From the NCBI GenBank assembly GCA_028874765.1, contig JAPPIE010000099.1:35117-78915 (forward strand): a stretch of 43,799 nucleotides of DNA, read 5' to 3'. The DNA is from Gemmatimonadota bacterium. Its GTDB lineage: Bacteria; Latescibacterota; UBA2968. The notes under the pieces are model-generated. The model made no database searches and was not told the origin of the DNA. It worked only from the letters and a program-made list of their open reading frames with translations. The position numbers were made by a program, and so were the translations under genes. Below, piece after piece: positions 31,876 to 41,716 of this stretch; position 1 is the first letter of the stretch; each line of letters opens with the position of its first letter.

Positions 31876-34467
31876 ATGAATAGTATGTTTTCAGACCAGG
31901 TAAAGCAGGTCATGCAACTCGCTCGAGAAGAGGCAGCGCGCCTGGGACACAATTACATCGGTACCGAGCATCTGCTGCTGGGCATCATACGCGGGGGCAA
32001 AAGTACGGCCGTTCAGGTATTGACAAATCTAAATTTAAATCTCGAAAGTATCAAGCAATCCATCGACGATTTTGTCGCTTCTTCTGGCAGTTCAATGACA
32101 ATGGGCGAAGTGCCTTTTACGCCCCGTGCAAAACAAATTCTCGAAATCGCTGCCAATGAAGCCAAAGAAATGAAAAGCCGAGTCGTGAGAACCAGCCATC
32201 TGCTGTTGGCACTATTAAAAGATAAAGACGGGGTTGCCGCACAGATTTTGGTCACATTCGGCGTAGATCACAGAACCGCCAAGGAGGAGGTGATTGCCGT
32301 GTTGCAGGGAAAATCTTCAGGTAGTAAACGTGAAAAAAGAAAAAGCAAAACGCCTTTCCTCGATCATTTCGGTCGCGATTTAACCGATCTGGCGCGGCAG
32401 GGCAAATTGGATCCGACTATCGGTCGCGATCGCGAAATCGAACGGGTGTCACAGGTGCTGGCCAGACGCAAAAAGAACAACCCGGTGCTGGTAGGCGAAC
32501 CCGGTGTGGGCAAAACGCAGATCATCGAGGGATTGGCACAGCGCATTGTGGAACGGCGAGTCCCACAAATTTTGCTGGACAAGCGCGTGGTCACGCTCGA
32601 TATGGGTGGCATTGTCGCCGGTACAAAATACCGCGGGCAGTTTGAAGAGCGCCTGAAAGCTGTGATGAATGAACTGCAACAAAGCCAGAATGTGATCATT
32701 TTTATCGATGAGTTGCACACCATTGTCGGCGCCGGCAGTGCCGAGGGTACGCTCGATGCTTCCAATATGTTTAAGCCCTCTCTCTCCCGCGGCGAATTGC
32801 AGTGCATTGGTGCAACGACCTTGGACGAATATCGAAAATATATTGAAAAGGATGGCGCGCTTGAGCGACGATTCCAGACGATTGTGGTCGATGCGCCTTC
32901 AGTGGATGAAACCATTGAAATCCTCAAGGGACTAAAAGACAGTTATGAAACACATCACAAAGTGTCTTTTTTACCCGAATCTATCGAAGCAGCGGCGCAA
33001 ATGGCCGACCGCTATATCAGCGATCGGCACTTGCCCGACAAGGCCATTGATGTGATCGATGAAACGGGAGCCCGGGTGCGATTATCCCGTCTCAACCCCC
33101 CCGAAGAGATCAAAGAAATCGAGATGGCCATTGGCGAGATTACGCGAAAAAAGGATATGGCTGCCGAAAATCAGCAATTTGAAGAGGCGGCCAGCTTGCG
33201 CGACCGCGAAAGAGAACTCAAAAACGAACTCGAAAATATGCGCCAGACGTGGGAAGCACAGGTGACAGATGACGTGGTCGAAGTAACAGAAGAACACATT
33301 GCCGAAGTGATTTCGAGCATGACGGGCATCCCCGTGTTTCGGCTGGCACAGGCCGAGTCCGAAAGACTGATCAACATGGCGTCCGAGTTACAAAAGCGCG
33401 TGATCGGTCAAGAAGAAGCTGTTTCTACGGTGTGTCGCTCCATTCGGCGCACGCGCGCAGGTCTCAAAGATCCCAATCGCCCAATCGGCACGTTTTTGTT
33501 TCTGGGTCCCACGGGTATTGGCAAAACGTATTTGGCGCAAGCACTGGCGCAGTATCTGTTTGACGATGAAGACGCTCTCGTAACCGTAGATATGTCGGAA
33601 TATATGGAGAAATTTGCGGTATCTCGGCTCGTGGGTGCACCACCGGGTTATGTGGGATACGATGAGGGCGGACAGCTAACGGAAAAAGTGCGCCGGCGTC
33701 CCTATTCGGTGGTTTTGCTCGATGAAATTGAAAAAGCCCATCCCGATGTGTTCAATATCCTCTTGCAGGTATTGGATGAAGGGCGTTTGACAGATAGCTT
33801 TGGGCGCAAGGTAAATTTCAAAAATACCATTTTGATTATGACATCCAACCTGGGAACCAAAGATCTGCAAAATGCAGGTGGCCTGGGATTTGGCCGATCA
33901 GACAAAAAATCAATTCGCGAAAAAATGGAAGAGCGCATCAACGAAGAGGTCAAAAAGACATTTAATCCCGAGTTTATCAACCGCTTAGATGAAACGGTAA
34001 TTTTCAATCCGCTGGATCGAAAGGAAATTATTCAGATCGTCGATATCGAGCTTGAAAAAATTCTCGCTCGCGTTGCAGAACGCGATATCGAGGTACGCCT
34101 CACACAAGGAGCCAAGAGTTTAATCGCCGAGAAGGGCTATGATCCGACTTATGGCGCGCGGCATTTGCGGCGCACCATTCAAAAGATGATTGAAGATCCC
34201 CTCGCCGAAGAGATCATTATGGGTCATTTTTCGGATGGATGCAACGTTCGGGTGAGCAAAAAAGGCGATGTACTCAACTTTGAGGGACATTCTATCGCAA
34301 AAGAAGAATCGGAAGACACGGCCGAAGTGCAGATGAAAGAAAAAAATAATAATCTCAAATTCGCCGATGAGAGCGAAGCAAGTGATCTCAGTAAAAAGGT
34401 AGGAGATCAGGACAAATCGGGAGATCCTGTCGGCGAAGAGGAAGTGGCAAACAAGGACAAAGCATGA
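31876..34467 (+). CDS. clpC: ClpC-type AAA+ protease ATPase
   Basis: The 863-residue protein has an N-terminal double Clp repeat (about 1-145) and a first AAA+ module with Walker A GEPGVGKT (207-214) and Walker [10 protein letters not shown] short UVR-like middle domain (about 410-450, [24 protein letters not shown]) marks ClpC and not ClpB. The second AAA+ module has Walker A GPTGIGKT (544-551), and the D2-small domain contains [10 protein letters not shown]. ClpC unfolds substrates for ClpP. The last ~60 residues are a charged, probably disordered tail longer than usual in ClpC. It sits between lolD and bamA, where these neighbours are usually contiguous. Confidence 0.93.
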   Translation: MNSMFSDQVKQVMQLAREEAARLGHNYIGTEHLLLGIIRGGKSTAVQVLTNLNLNLESIKQSIDDFVASSGSSMTMGEVPFTPRAKQILEIAANEAKEMKSRVVRTSHLLLALLKDKDGVAAQILVTFGVDHRTAKEEVIAVLQGKSSGSKREKRKSKTPFLDHFGRDLTDLARQGKLDPTIGRDREIERVSQVLARRKKNNPVLVGEPGVGKTQIIEGLAQRIVERRVPQILLDKRVVTLDMGGIVAGTKYRGQFEERLKAVMNELQQSQNVIIFIDELHTIVGAGSAEGTLDASNMFKPSLSRGELQCIGATTLDEYRKYIEKDGALERRFQTIVVDAPSVDETIEILKGLKDSYETHHKVSFLPESIEAAAQMADRYISDRHLPDKAIDVIDETGARVRLSRLNPPEEIKEIEMAIGEITRKKDMAAENQQFEEAASLRDRERELKNELENMRQTWEAQVTDDVVEVTEEHIAEVISSMTGIPVFRLAQAESERLINMASELQKRVIGQEEAVSTVCRSIRRTRAGLKDPNRPIGTFLFLGPTGIGKTYLAQALAQYLFDDEDALVTVDMSEYMEKFAVSRLVGAPPGYVGYDEGGQLTEKVRRRPYSVVLLDEIEKAHPDVFNILLQVLDEGRLTDSFGRKVNFKNTILIMTSNLGTKDLQNAGGLGFGRSDKKSIREKMEERINEEVKKTFNPEFINRLDETVIFNPLDRKEIIQIVDIELEKILARVAERDIEVRLTQGAKSLIAEKGYDPTYGARHLRRTIQKMIEDPLAEEIIMGHFSDGCNVRVSKKGDVLNFEGHSIAKEESEDTAEVQMKEKNNNLKFADESEASDLSKKVGDQDKSGDPVGEEEVANKDKA

Positions 34468-34490
34468 TCGTAAAGGTGCGGTCAATACCC

Positions 34491-34520
34491 AAACGGCCCG
34501 GACGGCAGTCCGGGCTGTTT
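34491..34520 (+). terminator. Terminator-like hairpin after clpC
   Basis: A 13-bp inverted repeat AAACGGCCCGGAC / GTCCGGGCTGTTT (one G-T pair) with loop GGCA follows clpC by 24 bases. The T-run is contained in the stem end, so efficiency is uncertain. Confidence 0.5.
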
Positions 34521-34555
34521 GTCGTACGGTCGGAACATTTTTCCATGTTGGGCGT

Positions 34556-34583
34556 TTGAGGCTTACAAAGTCCCACATAATCT
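34556..34583 (+). promoter_or_regulatory. Possible promoter for bamA
   Basis: TTGAGG (34556-34561), a 16-base spacer and TAATCT (34578-34583) precede the GTG start by about 24 bases. Confidence 0.4.
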
Positions 34584-34606
34584 ATTTCAGATAGGTATTT
34601 CGCAAC

Positions 34607-36901
34607 GTGAAAAGGTTTTGTACATACAATTTTTTGGTCCTCATTGTACTATTGGGCGGGCGCACGGGCGCACAAGAAGGCCCGGTGATTCAGGAGATCC
34701 GCATTCGAGGCAATGATTGGGTCGAGATTTCTTTTATCGAATCTCAAAGTGGCTTATTCAAAGGACAGAATCTGGTAGAAGGCGAAGCCGCGCGGGTGAT
34801 TCGCAATCTTTATAAAAGCGGTCTGTTTTCCGACATAAAAATCTCTATAGATAAGGTGCCAGAGGGTGTGGCTGTTATTATTGATTTGAAAGCCGTGCCG
34901 CGTTTGGGTGAGGTGATCTTTAAGGGCAATCGCGCAATAAAGGATAAGACACTAAAGCGCGAGTCGAAATTGACTGAAGGCCAGTTAATAAAGCATCGAG
35001 AAAAAAAGAGAGCGGTCAACAAGCTGGTCGCGCTCTATCGCAAAAAAGGCTATTTGCTCGCCTCAGTAGATGTACAAGAAGAGGCGGTTGATAAAGATGG
35101 GCGATTGCCACTGACCTTTGAAATTCACGAGGGCGAAAAGGTCAATTTGAAAAAGATTCGTTTTCACGGCAATACGGCATTGACCGGGAAGCAACTGCGC
35201 AAACAAATGAAAGAGACCAAACAGGATGGCTGGTGGTTTGGGGGAGGCAAATACAGCGAGGAGACTTATCCCGACGACAAAGAATTGGTCTTGGCCTTTT
35301 ACCGGCAAAAAGGATATCGGGAAGCGGCAATTGTATCCGATAGCTTGTCCTATGGCCCTGTGAAAAAAAATATGTACCTCGATATCACGATCGAAGAAGG
35401 GCCGCTTTATCGCTTTGGCGCAGTGAGCTGGTCGGGCAATGAGAAAATCACCGATGCCGGTTTTTCTCACTTTATTGTAGTCGATTCAGGCGCGGTCTAT
35501 AACGAAGAGCGCGTCTTAAAATCGCGAGAGCAATTGCAAAATGCCTATATGGACATCGGGCATATTGGCGCGCAAGTTTTTCCACAACAAAAACCCATTG
35601 AAGGTCACGTCGTCGATGTGCATTTTGACGTAGTCGAAAAAGATCCGTGGACAATTCGCAAAATTTTGATTACGGGCAATACCAAAACCAAAGACCGCGT
35701 GATTCGACGCGAATTGCGCGTGCGGCCAGGCGATACGTTTAGCCGCGCACTTTTGGAACGCAGCGTGCGCGAAGTCATGCAACTCAACTTTTTCACCAAT
35801 GTGTTGCCCGAACCTATCGCGGTAGAAGAAACATCAGAGATTGACCTCGAGTTTACCATAGAAGAAAAGTCAACGGGTACGGCGTCTATTGGGGCGGGGT
35901 ATAGCGAACGCGACAAGCTCATTGGCACCATTGGGTTGCAAATTCCCAATTTTAGAGGCAATGGACAGCAGCTTGATTTCCAGTGGGAGTTTGGATCGCG
36001 CCGCGAAACCTTCAGCATTGGATTTACCGAACCGTGGTTCCGCAACACCCCCACGAGTATATCGGCATCGCTGTTCCGAAGCACCATACGACTGGCAACT
36101 TATGGTGTAGCGGACTTTGACCAGCGCACAGAAGGCGGTGCATTTCGCCTCGGACGCCGACTCCGCTGGCCCGATTATTCGCGCATTTCTGGAGGGTATC
36201 GCATCGAGAAGGTTGCTTTTATCAATTTTTCCGACAGTACAGATGTAAACAATCCCTTTTACCAGGACAATATAACCAGCAGTATCAGCGCGAACTTGAC
36301 CCGCGACAGCCGTGATTTGCCGATTTTTCCCACATCTGGAGGCGTAATTTCCTATTCGCCCGCATTGGCTGGCGGATTTTTGGGCGGTAATAGAGATTTT
36401 CACAAGCACGATATTGTCACGAGCTTTTACTTTCCCATATTCTGGCGATTGGCCTTAAATGTGCGGTCACAATTGGGCTTTGTCGCCAGTTATGGCACCG
36501 AGCGTGTCCCATATCAGGAATTGTATCTGCCGGGTGGCGTTGACATTTTTGAAGGCACCATGTTGCGGGGTTATCCCGACCGCTCAATTGGCCCTCGTAA
36601 TATTGGAGGGGAGCCAACTGGGGGTGTCGCGCAATTGTTGTTCAACGCAGAGATCAGTATTCCCATTGTGCCCAATCAGTTTTACGGCCTCATTTTTGCC
36701 GATGCGGGTAATGCCTGGGACAATCTGGATCGGATCAGCCTGACAGATATGCGCCGATCGGCCGGTTTTGGCATTCGGATTGTAGCACCTGTAGTGGGTA
36801 TTATGGGATTTGATTTTGCATGGGGATTTGACCGTCGGCGTGTCGATGGTCAGTCCGTACAGATGATGACGCATTTCCAATTCGGTCCGCAATTTTATTA
36901 G
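34607..36901 (+). CDS. bamA: Outer-membrane protein assembly factor BamA
   Basis: The 764-residue protein has a signal peptide (FLVLIVLLGG then RTGAQ) and five POTRA domains (about 25-420: VIQEIRIRGNDW, LGEVIFKGNRAI, NLKKIRFHGNTAL, RFGAVSWSGNEKI, IRKILITGNTKT). A 16-stranded Omp85 barrel follows, with YLPGGVDIFEGTMLRGYPDR, and the C-terminus is FQFGPQFY with a terminal aromatic residue. BamA folds and inserts outer-membrane proteins. GTG 34607 has a weak ribosome site but gives a proper signal peptide. skp and fabZ follow, as in many diderms. Confidence 0.96.
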   Translation: MKRFCTYNFLVLIVLLGGRTGAQEGPVIQEIRIRGNDWVEISFIESQSGLFKGQNLVEGEAARVIRNLYKSGLFSDIKISIDKVPEGVAVIIDLKAVPRLGEVIFKGNRAIKDKTLKRESKLTEGQLIKHREKKRAVNKLVALYRKKGYLLASVDVQEEAVDKDGRLPLTFEIHEGEKVNLKKIRFHGNTALTGKQLRKQMKETKQDGWWFGGGKYSEETYPDDKELVLAFYRQKGYREAAIVSDSLSYGPVKKNMYLDITIEEGPLYRFGAVSWSGNEKITDAGFSHFIVVDSGAVYNEERVLKSREQLQNAYMDIGHIGAQVFPQQKPIEGHVVDVHFDVVEKDPWTIRKILITGNTKTKDRVIRRELRVRPGDTFSRALLERSVREVMQLNFFTNVLPEPIAVEETSEIDLEFTIEEKSTGTASIGAGYSERDKLIGTIGLQIPNFRGNGQQLDFQWEFGSRRETFSIGFTEPWFRNTPTSISASLFRSTIRLATYGVADFDQRTEGGAFRLGRRLRWPDYSRISGGYRIEKVAFINFSDSTDVNNPFYQDNITSSISANLTRDSRDLPIFPTSGGVISYSPALAGGFLGGNRDFHKHDIVTSFYFPIFWRLALNVRSQLGFVASYGTERVPYQELYLPGGVDIFEGTMLRGYPDRSIGPRNIGGEPTGGVAQLLFNAEISIPIVPNQFYGLIFADAGNAWDNLDRISLTDMRRSAGFGIRIVAPVVGIMGFDFAWGFDRRRVDGQSVQMMTHFQFGPQFY

Positions 36902-36970
36902 CGGTCAGACTCCTCCTGTACCCATGGATGGCAAGGGAGGGCCAAAAGTTTATTCACGGAGGGTATTTTG

Positions 36971-37519
36971 ATGACACGCTGTCGCTTACTTTATGTCGCG
37001 CTATCTCTGGCACTAACTGGTATAGCCAGTACTGCTGGCGCGGAGCTAAAGATAGGGTATATTGATTCGCAGAAAATTTTGGATCAATACAAGCCCTATC
37101 AAGATGCTTTGAGAGAATATAGCCGTTACGAAGATGAACTCCAGCGCGAGATGAGCACCATGCAAAACGATCTCGCCAAGATGCAGGACACCTACGAACG
37201 TCAATCTCTACTTTTGAGTGACAAACGCAAACAAGAAGAGCAGCAAGCTATTATAAAAAAACAGCAGGAACTGCAGCGGTTTGTGCAAGACACCACCTCT
37301 CCGCAAGGCAGTCTCGCGCGCAAGACCGCGGAATTGTCTGAACCTATTATTCAAACAGTGAATGCGGTTATCAAACAAGTGGCAGAAGACGAAGGCTTTG
37401 ATTTTGTACTCAATTCGACGGCTCTGGCCTATGCGAAAGAGGCACACGATTTGACCGATAAGGTCCTCGAAGCACTTGCCAAAGATCTCGAGACCAAAGC
37501 GAAAACTGAGAGCCCATAG
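36971..37519 (+). CDS. skp: OmpH/Skp-like periplasmic chaperone
   Basis: The 182-residue protein has a signal peptide (RCRLLYVALSLALTG, cleavage near AGA-E) and the OmpH start LKIGYIDSQKILDQY. Long charged helices (about 45-110, DELQREMSTMQNDLAKM) form the tentacles of the trimeric chaperone. The C-terminal LNSTALAYA strand completes the body. Skp binds unfolded outer-membrane proteins in the periplasm and hands them to BamA. ATG 36971 has GGAGGG at 36958-36963. lpxD, often next, is missing. Confidence 0.92.
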   Translation: MTRCRLLYVALSLALTGIASTAGAELKIGYIDSQKILDQYKPYQDALREYSRYEDELQREMSTMQNDLAKMQDTYERQSLLLSDKRKQEEQQAIIKKQQELQRFVQDTTSPQGSLARKTAELSEPIIQTVNAVIKQVAEDEGFDFVLNSTALAYAKEAHDLTDKVLEALAKDLETKAKTESP

Positions 37520-37549
37520 TAGATCATCTATATATGTTGTTTTCTATTG

Positions 37550-37590
37550 AAAGTCTCTGATTTACTCCGCGGAGTGACCGGAGACTTTTT
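37550..37590 (+). terminator. Possible terminator between skp and fabZ
   Basis: AAAGTCTC (37550-37557) pairs with GAGACTTT (37581-37588) around an inner palindrome ACTCCGCGGAGT; TT and a mixed sequence follow. Confidence 0.5.
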
Positions 37591-37612
37591 AATGTAAACG
37601 TTGGAGGATGCC

Positions 37613-38050
37613 GTGACTCTGGATATTAGAGATATTGAAAAAATTCTTCCGCATCGTTATCCTTTTCTGCTCGTTGATCGCGTAACCGAGTTAGTACCTG
37701 GCGAGCGGCTGGTCGCGTACAAAAATGTGTCGGCTAATGAGCCATTTTTCCAGGGACATTTTCCCGGCAATCCCGTGATGCCGGGCGTGCTCATTATCGA
37801 AGCGCTGGCTCAGGCCGCTGCAATTTTGATGAGTGATGGGCAGGAAAGCGATTTGATCCCATTGTTTATGGGCATTGACAAAGCGCGTTTCCGCAGACAA
37901 GTTGTGCCCGGTGATCAACTTCAGCTAAAAGTCAAAGTAGGCCAAAAACGCCGCAATGTGTGCAAAGGGATTGGCGAAGCCACAGTGGATGGCGATGTCG
38001 CTGCACAGGCAGAATTGATGGCGATGTTTGCAAAGCGCGAAGATTTGTAG
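37613..38050 (+). CDS. fabZ: 3-hydroxyacyl-ACP dehydratase FabZ
   Basis: The 145-residue hot-dog enzyme dehydrates 3-hydroxyacyl-ACP in fatty-acid synthesis. It shows [14 protein letters not shown], the active-site [21 protein letters not shown] with catalytic His and Glu, and a C-terminal [14 protein letters not shown]. The GTG at 37613 is preferred, with GGAGG at 37603-37607. A TTG at 37601 in the same frame would overlap the ribosome site. fabZ near bamA and skp recalls the lpxD-fabZ-lpxA cluster, but no lpx genes are present in the window. Confidence 0.95.
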   Translation: MTLDIRDIEKILPHRYPFLLVDRVTELVPGERLVAYKNVSANEPFFQGHFPGNPVMPGVLIIEALAQAAAILMSDGQESDLIPLFMGIDKARFRRQVVPGDQLQLKVKVGQKRRNVCKGIGEATVDGDVAAQAELMAMFAKREDL

Positions 38051-38070
38051 CACCCCCTATCCTCGTTCTA

Positions 38071-38106
38071 AAAAAACTCGGCGCGAATATAAAAGCCGAG
38101 TTTTTT
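38071..38106. terminator. Bidirectional terminator between fabZ and the ABC-F gene
   Basis: AAAAAACTCGGC (38071-38082) and GCCGAGTTTTTT (38095-38106) form a perfect 12-bp stem with A- and T-tracts, so it can stop transcription from both convergent genes. Confidence 0.85.
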
Positions 38107-38146
38107 GTTTTATAAAAGTTTTCAGCGGAAAATATCCGCATACCGC

Positions 38147-40018
38147 TCATTTTTCTTTTTCCAAAACTTCCCATTCTTCAAATAAGTGATCCATTCTATT
38201 TTGAATCTCTTCTTTTTCTTGCGCCAGTTCTTTCAGGCGATGCCAATCGGTGGCGTGGTCTTCTCGCGCCATTTCTTTAGCTATCTGATCGGCCTGGTCT
38301 TCGAGTGTTGCTATTGCTTCTTCTATTTCGGCCAAGCGGCGTTCCCGTCTTTGCTGTTGCCGCATTGCGCGCTTGCGATTTTTATAGTCGGTTTGCGTTT
38401 GAGGTGCATTCTGTACGGTCGGTATTTCTACAACCTGCATCTGGCGCTGGTAAGCATCGTAATTGCCGTCCACCAGTTGCCACTTTCCGTCGCCAAGCAC
38501 GATCAGGCGATTGACCAGACGATTGAGAAAGTATCGGTCGTGTGAAACCGCGATTACAGTCCCCTCAAAAGTCTCAAGCGCGTTTTCCAGCACATGGCGG
38601 GAGGCGATATCCAGGTGGTTGGTGGGTTCGTCAAGTACCAGCAGATTGAGGGGTGCGCGCATGAGTTTAGCCAGGGCAACGCGACTTTGTTCTCCCCCAC
38701 TGAGCGAACGCGTCTCGCGTTCCACGTCGTCCCCAGAAAAGAGAAAAGCACCCAGAAAGTTTCTAATCTCAACCTCTGGAACATTGGGCGTAAGTGACCA
38801 TATCTCTTCGAGAACGCTCAAATTGGGATTCAGATCCTGACGGGTTTGCGCATAATATCCAATCTCGAGACCTTTGCCCGGAATAACGCGTCCCGAGTCC
38901 GGTGCGAGTTGTTCCATAAAAATTTTCAAAAGTACGGATTTGCCCGAACCATTGGGACCTATAATTCCAAGGCGCTCGCCCCACCACAACGTGAAGTTGA
39001 GATCGGCAAATAAAGGGCGATCAGGATAGGCTTTGGTAAGATTTTCAACCTGTAAAACGCGATCTCCCCCCCGTGTGGTGGTATTAAATTTGAGCGCGAT
39101 ATCGCGTTGTTGTACAACGCGTTCTACGCGATCGAGTTTTTCAAGTGCCCTGCGTCGGCTCTGCGCCTGCCTGGTCTTTTGTCCGGCGATATTCCGGCGG
39201 ATATACTCTTCGGTTCGCTCAATATGCGCTTGCTGCGCACGATAGGCTTTTTGCTGCTGCGCACGGCGCTGTTCTTTTTCGTGGATATAAAAGGAATATG
39301 TTCCCGAATACTGTTCGACCACGCCTTGTTCCAGATCTATAATTTTGGTCACTGTGCGCTCGAGAAAAGTGCGGTCATGGGATATAATGACAAAGGCTTT
39401 GGCATAATCCGAAAGAAAGTACTCGAGCCACTCTATAGCCTGCAGATCGAGATGATTGGTAGGTTCATCCAGAAGCAACAAATCGGGTTCTCTTGCGAGC
39501 AATTGGCCAAGGGCCAGGCGATTTTTCTGCCCGCCACTGAGCACTTGCGTTGACAATTTCAGATCGGTTTCGCAAAAACCAAGTCCGAAAAGAATGGCCT
39601 TGGCACGGGCTTCTGTCGCATACCCTCCCATGTGCTCATACTGGTCGCGGAGATGCCCGTAATCATCGAGTACAGCATCGGAATTTTCACCCTCAGCCAT
39701 GGTTTTTTCCAAATCCTGAAGGCGGTGTTGCAGAGCCAGAATATCGGCAAAAGCATCGAGTGCCGCATCCATAACTGTGCAATCTGAATCAAATGTGGGT
39801 TCCTGAGTTAGAAATCCAATATTGAGACCGCGCTGCCTGTGCAGTTGCCCTCGATCGGGCAGGCTTTCTTCGGTTATGAGCCGAAGCAACGTGGTTTTGC
39901 CACACCCGTTGGGACCGACAAGCCCGATGCGATCACCTGGATCAATTTGCCAATGAATACCAGTGAGCACATCGTACGCGCCGAAAGATTTCCAGATATC
40001 TTTGAGTTGGATAATCAC
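38147..40018 (-). CDS. ABC-F family ATP-binding protein (Uup/EttA-like)
   Basis: The 623-residue protein has two ABC modules and no membrane segments. Module one has Walker A GPNGCGKTT (about residues 35-43), signature LSGGQKNRLALGQ and Walker B LLLLDEPTNHLD. Module two has GPNGSGKSV, LSGGEQSRVALAK and LLVLDEPTNHLD. An arginine-rich linker and a C-terminal coiled coil (about 545-620, RQQQRRERRLAEIEEAI) resemble Uup/ABCF3-type factors that act on ribosomes. The start is GTG at 40018, overlapping the pyrF stop by four bases (GTGA), so it is coupled to pyrF. Confidence 0.92.
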   Translation of the reverse strand: MIIQLKDIWKSFGAYDVLTGIHWQIDPGDRIGLVGPNGCGKTTLLRLITEESLPDRGQLHRQRGLNIGFLTQEPTFDSDCTVMDAALDAFADILALQHRLQDLEKTMAEGENSDAVLDDYGHLRDQYEHMGGYATEARAKAILFGLGFCETDLKLSTQVLSGGQKNRLALGQLLAREPDLLLLDEPTNHLDLQAIEWLEYFLSDYAKAFVIISHDRTFLERTVTKIIDLEQGVVEQYSGTYSFYIHEKEQRRAQQQKAYRAQQAHIERTEEYIRRNIAGQKTRQAQSRRRALEKLDRVERVVQQRDIALKFNTTTRGGDRVLQVENLTKAYPDRPLFADLNFTLWWGERLGIIGPNGSGKSVLLKIFMEQLAPDSGRVIPGKGLEIGYYAQTRQDLNPNLSVLEEIWSLTPNVPEVEIRNFLGAFLFSGDDVERETRSLSGGEQSRVALAKLMRAPLNLLVLDEPTNHLDIASRHVLENALETFEGTVIAVSHDRYFLNRLVNRLIVLGDGKWQLVDGNYDAYQRQMQVVEIPTVQNAPQTQTDYKNRKRAMRQQQRRERRLAEIEEAIATLEDQADQIAKEMAREDHATDWHRLKELAQEKEEIQNRMDHLFEEWEVLEKEK

Positions 40019-40833
40019 CTTTTACTGCCTCTTGCGCCATTAAGCATCTGACGCAGATCTTCCGCAGATTGTCGAGCGGCGTCTGCAAAATCGGTACCAC
40101 TGGAAGCGTAGAGGATGCTGCGCGACGAGTTGACGAGAATACCGCTGCCTTTTCCGTTCAGACCATTTTGGACAATTGCATTAGTCTGACCACCTTGCAT
40201 TCCCACGCCGGGTAAAAGGATGGGGAGGTCAGTGGCAATCGCGCGAATAATTTTTAAGTCGTTGGGATGTGTTGCACCCACAACGAGACCGCAGGGGCCT
40301 TTTTCCGACCATTTCACAGCTTTTTGCGCGAGCACCTCATACAACACGCCCTGGTCTGTGTTGAGGCGCAAAATATCAGCCGACCCGGGATTGGATGTGA
40401 GGCACAAAAGGAAAGCACAACCGTTTTGATAAGCCAAAAAGGGGGCAATAGCATCTGTTCCCATCAGAGGGTTGACAGTCACTGCGTCAACGCCGAGTTG
40501 GCAGTATGCCATGTATGCATAGTGTTCTGCTGTATTGCCAATGTCGCCAGCTTTGAAATCGAGTATAATTGGCATATCGTTGGGAATAGCATGGATCGCG
40601 CCTTGAAGTGCCTCCCAACCCGCTATACCCTGCGCACCAAAAAATGCAAAATTGGGTTTATACACACATGCAATATCTCTCGTAGCGGCTATAATTTCTT
40701 TGAGAAAAGCAAGTGTGGGATTGGATTTCCCTTTGAGGTGTTCGGGCAGTTTTGCTGGATCGGGATCGAGCCCCACGCACACAAAACTATCGTTGCGTTG
40801 TACTGTATCGCTGTATTTTTCTAAAAAAGACAT
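40015..40833 (-). CDS. pyrF: Orotidine-5'-phosphate decarboxylase (subtype 2)
   Basis: The 272-residue enzyme turns OMP into UMP in pyrimidine synthesis. The active-site series DFKAGDIGNTAEHYA, the N-terminal CVGLDPDPAKLP and KPNFAFF, and the C-terminal LLPGVGMQGG phosphate-binding loop match the longer subtype of PyrF (about 270 residues) rather than the short 230-residue one. Upstream is rnpB; downstream the ABC-F gene overlaps by four bases. Confidence 0.95.
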   Translation of the reverse strand: MSFLEKYSDTVQRNDSFVCVGLDPDPAKLPEHLKGKSNPTLAFLKEIIAATRDIACVYKPNFAFFGAQGIAGWEALQGAIHAIPNDMPIILDFKAGDIGNTAEHYAYMAYCQLGVDAVTVNPLMGTDAIAPFLAYQNGCAFLLCLTSNPGSADILRLNTDQGVLYEVLAQKAVKWSEKGPCGLVVGATHPNDLKIIRAIATDLPILLPGVGMQGGQTNAIVQNGLNGKGSGILVNSSRSILYASSGTDFADAARQSAEDLRQMLNGARGSKR

Positions 40834-40855
40834 TCAATCTCTCCATTAAGCAAAT

Positions 40856-40880
40856 GGCGGACCCCTCGTGGGAATCCGCC
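40856..40880 (-). terminator. Hairpin downstream of rnpB
   Basis: GGCGGATTCCC-ACGA-GGGGTCCGCC (minus strand) forms a stable stem with a mismatch or bulge and lies 35 bases past the rnpB 3' end. Only a short T-rich tail follows. Confidence 0.5.
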
Positions 40881-40914
40881 GTTACTGAATAACACCGCTC
40901 CAGCACATGCTTTG

Positions 40915-41285
40915 AAACAAGCGGGCCTGTAAGCCGAGTTCTGTCGTTTGGTATCCCAAACGGATGGTCATTTATCTGGGACGCCGGTTACCCGACGCCT
41001 CTTGCGGCCTACCCGAGCGTAATAGCGAGACGGGCTATCTCTTCGCTCCTATTCGGCCTTGCTCCAAATGGGGTTTACCGTGCCGCGCTCGTCGCCGAGT
41101 CGCGCGGTGGGCTCTTACCCCACCGTTTCACCCTTGCCCGCAGCGCGAATCATCACGCCCGCTGGCGGTCTGTTCTCTGTGGCACTTTCCATCGGGTCGC
41201 CCCGCCTGGGTGTTACCCAGCATTTTGCCCTGTGGAGCTCGGACTTTCCTCATCCCGAAAGGGACGCGACCACCCAGCCCACTTG
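40915..41285 (-). ncRNA. rnpB: RNase P RNA (bacterial type A)
   Basis: On the minus strand the 5' part carries GAGGAAAGTCCGAGCTCC and CAGGGCAAAATGCTGGGTAA. The middle has GGTGAAACGGTGGGGTAAGAG. The 3' part has the conserved core TCGGGTAGGCCGCAAG and the ACAGAACTCGGCTTA box. The ends pair as P1: CAAGTGGGC (41285-41277) with GCCCGCTTG (40926-40918). Length is about 370 bases. RNase P removes tRNA 5' leaders. It lies 9 bases downstream of rnhA on the same strand. A 245-codon plus-strand ORF across this region is a shadow. Confidence 0.96.
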
Positions 41286-41293
41286 TAAGATTT

Positions 41294-41716
41294 TTATTTT
41301 TTAGACGTATCGGCACTGTCTTTTGTTGCAATGCCCTGATTTGCCAATCGGTCAGCTTCTCTATTTTGCTCTCGGCGCACATGTTTGATCTGAAAGCCAT
41401 CAAAAATCCTACTCTGCATCCGGGCGGTTTGATAAAGCGGCAAAAGCCCACCGCTTTTGACTTTGTACGTCCCATTCATCTGGCGAACCACGAGTTCGCT
41501 GTCGGAAAAAACTATCACCCGATTGGCTTTGAACTGTGCCGCTATTTCGAGCCCCTTGATCAGCGCGCGATACTCTGCGACATTATTGGTCGTACAACCA
41601 ATATATTCACAGTGTTCTGTGAGCAACTCTCCACCTGCTTCAATGCGAATGCCAATACCAGCATGCCCGGGATTGCCCCTGGATGCCCCATCAATAAATA
41701 GGGTCAATTCGGTCAA
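41294..41716 (-). CDS. rnhA: Ribonuclease HI-like protein
   Basis: The 140-residue protein has the four acidic RNase H positions: FIDGASRGNPG, the Glu in NNVAEYRAL, FSDSELVVRQM and REQNREADRLA. RNase HI removes RNA from RNA-DNA hybrids. The short basic loop is like the plant/archaeal-type RnhA-like family. The start is TTG at 41716, because the first catalytic Asp is residue 9 and no ATG precedes it; it overlaps the upstream stop as TTGA. The gene lies between the zinc-ribbon protein and rnpB. Confidence 0.93.
   Translation of the reverse strand: MTELTLFIDGASRGNPGHAGIGIRIEAGGELLTEHCEYIGCTTNNVAEYRALIKGLEIAAQFKANRVIVFSDSELVVRQMNGTYKVKSGGLLPLYQTARMQSRIFDGFQIKHVRREQNREADRLANQGIATKDSADTSKK

Noticed and set aside
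40964-41701. 245-codon plus-strand ORF
   Set aside because: It is antisense to RNase P RNA and rnhA, both of which have conserved motifs; the ORF has none.
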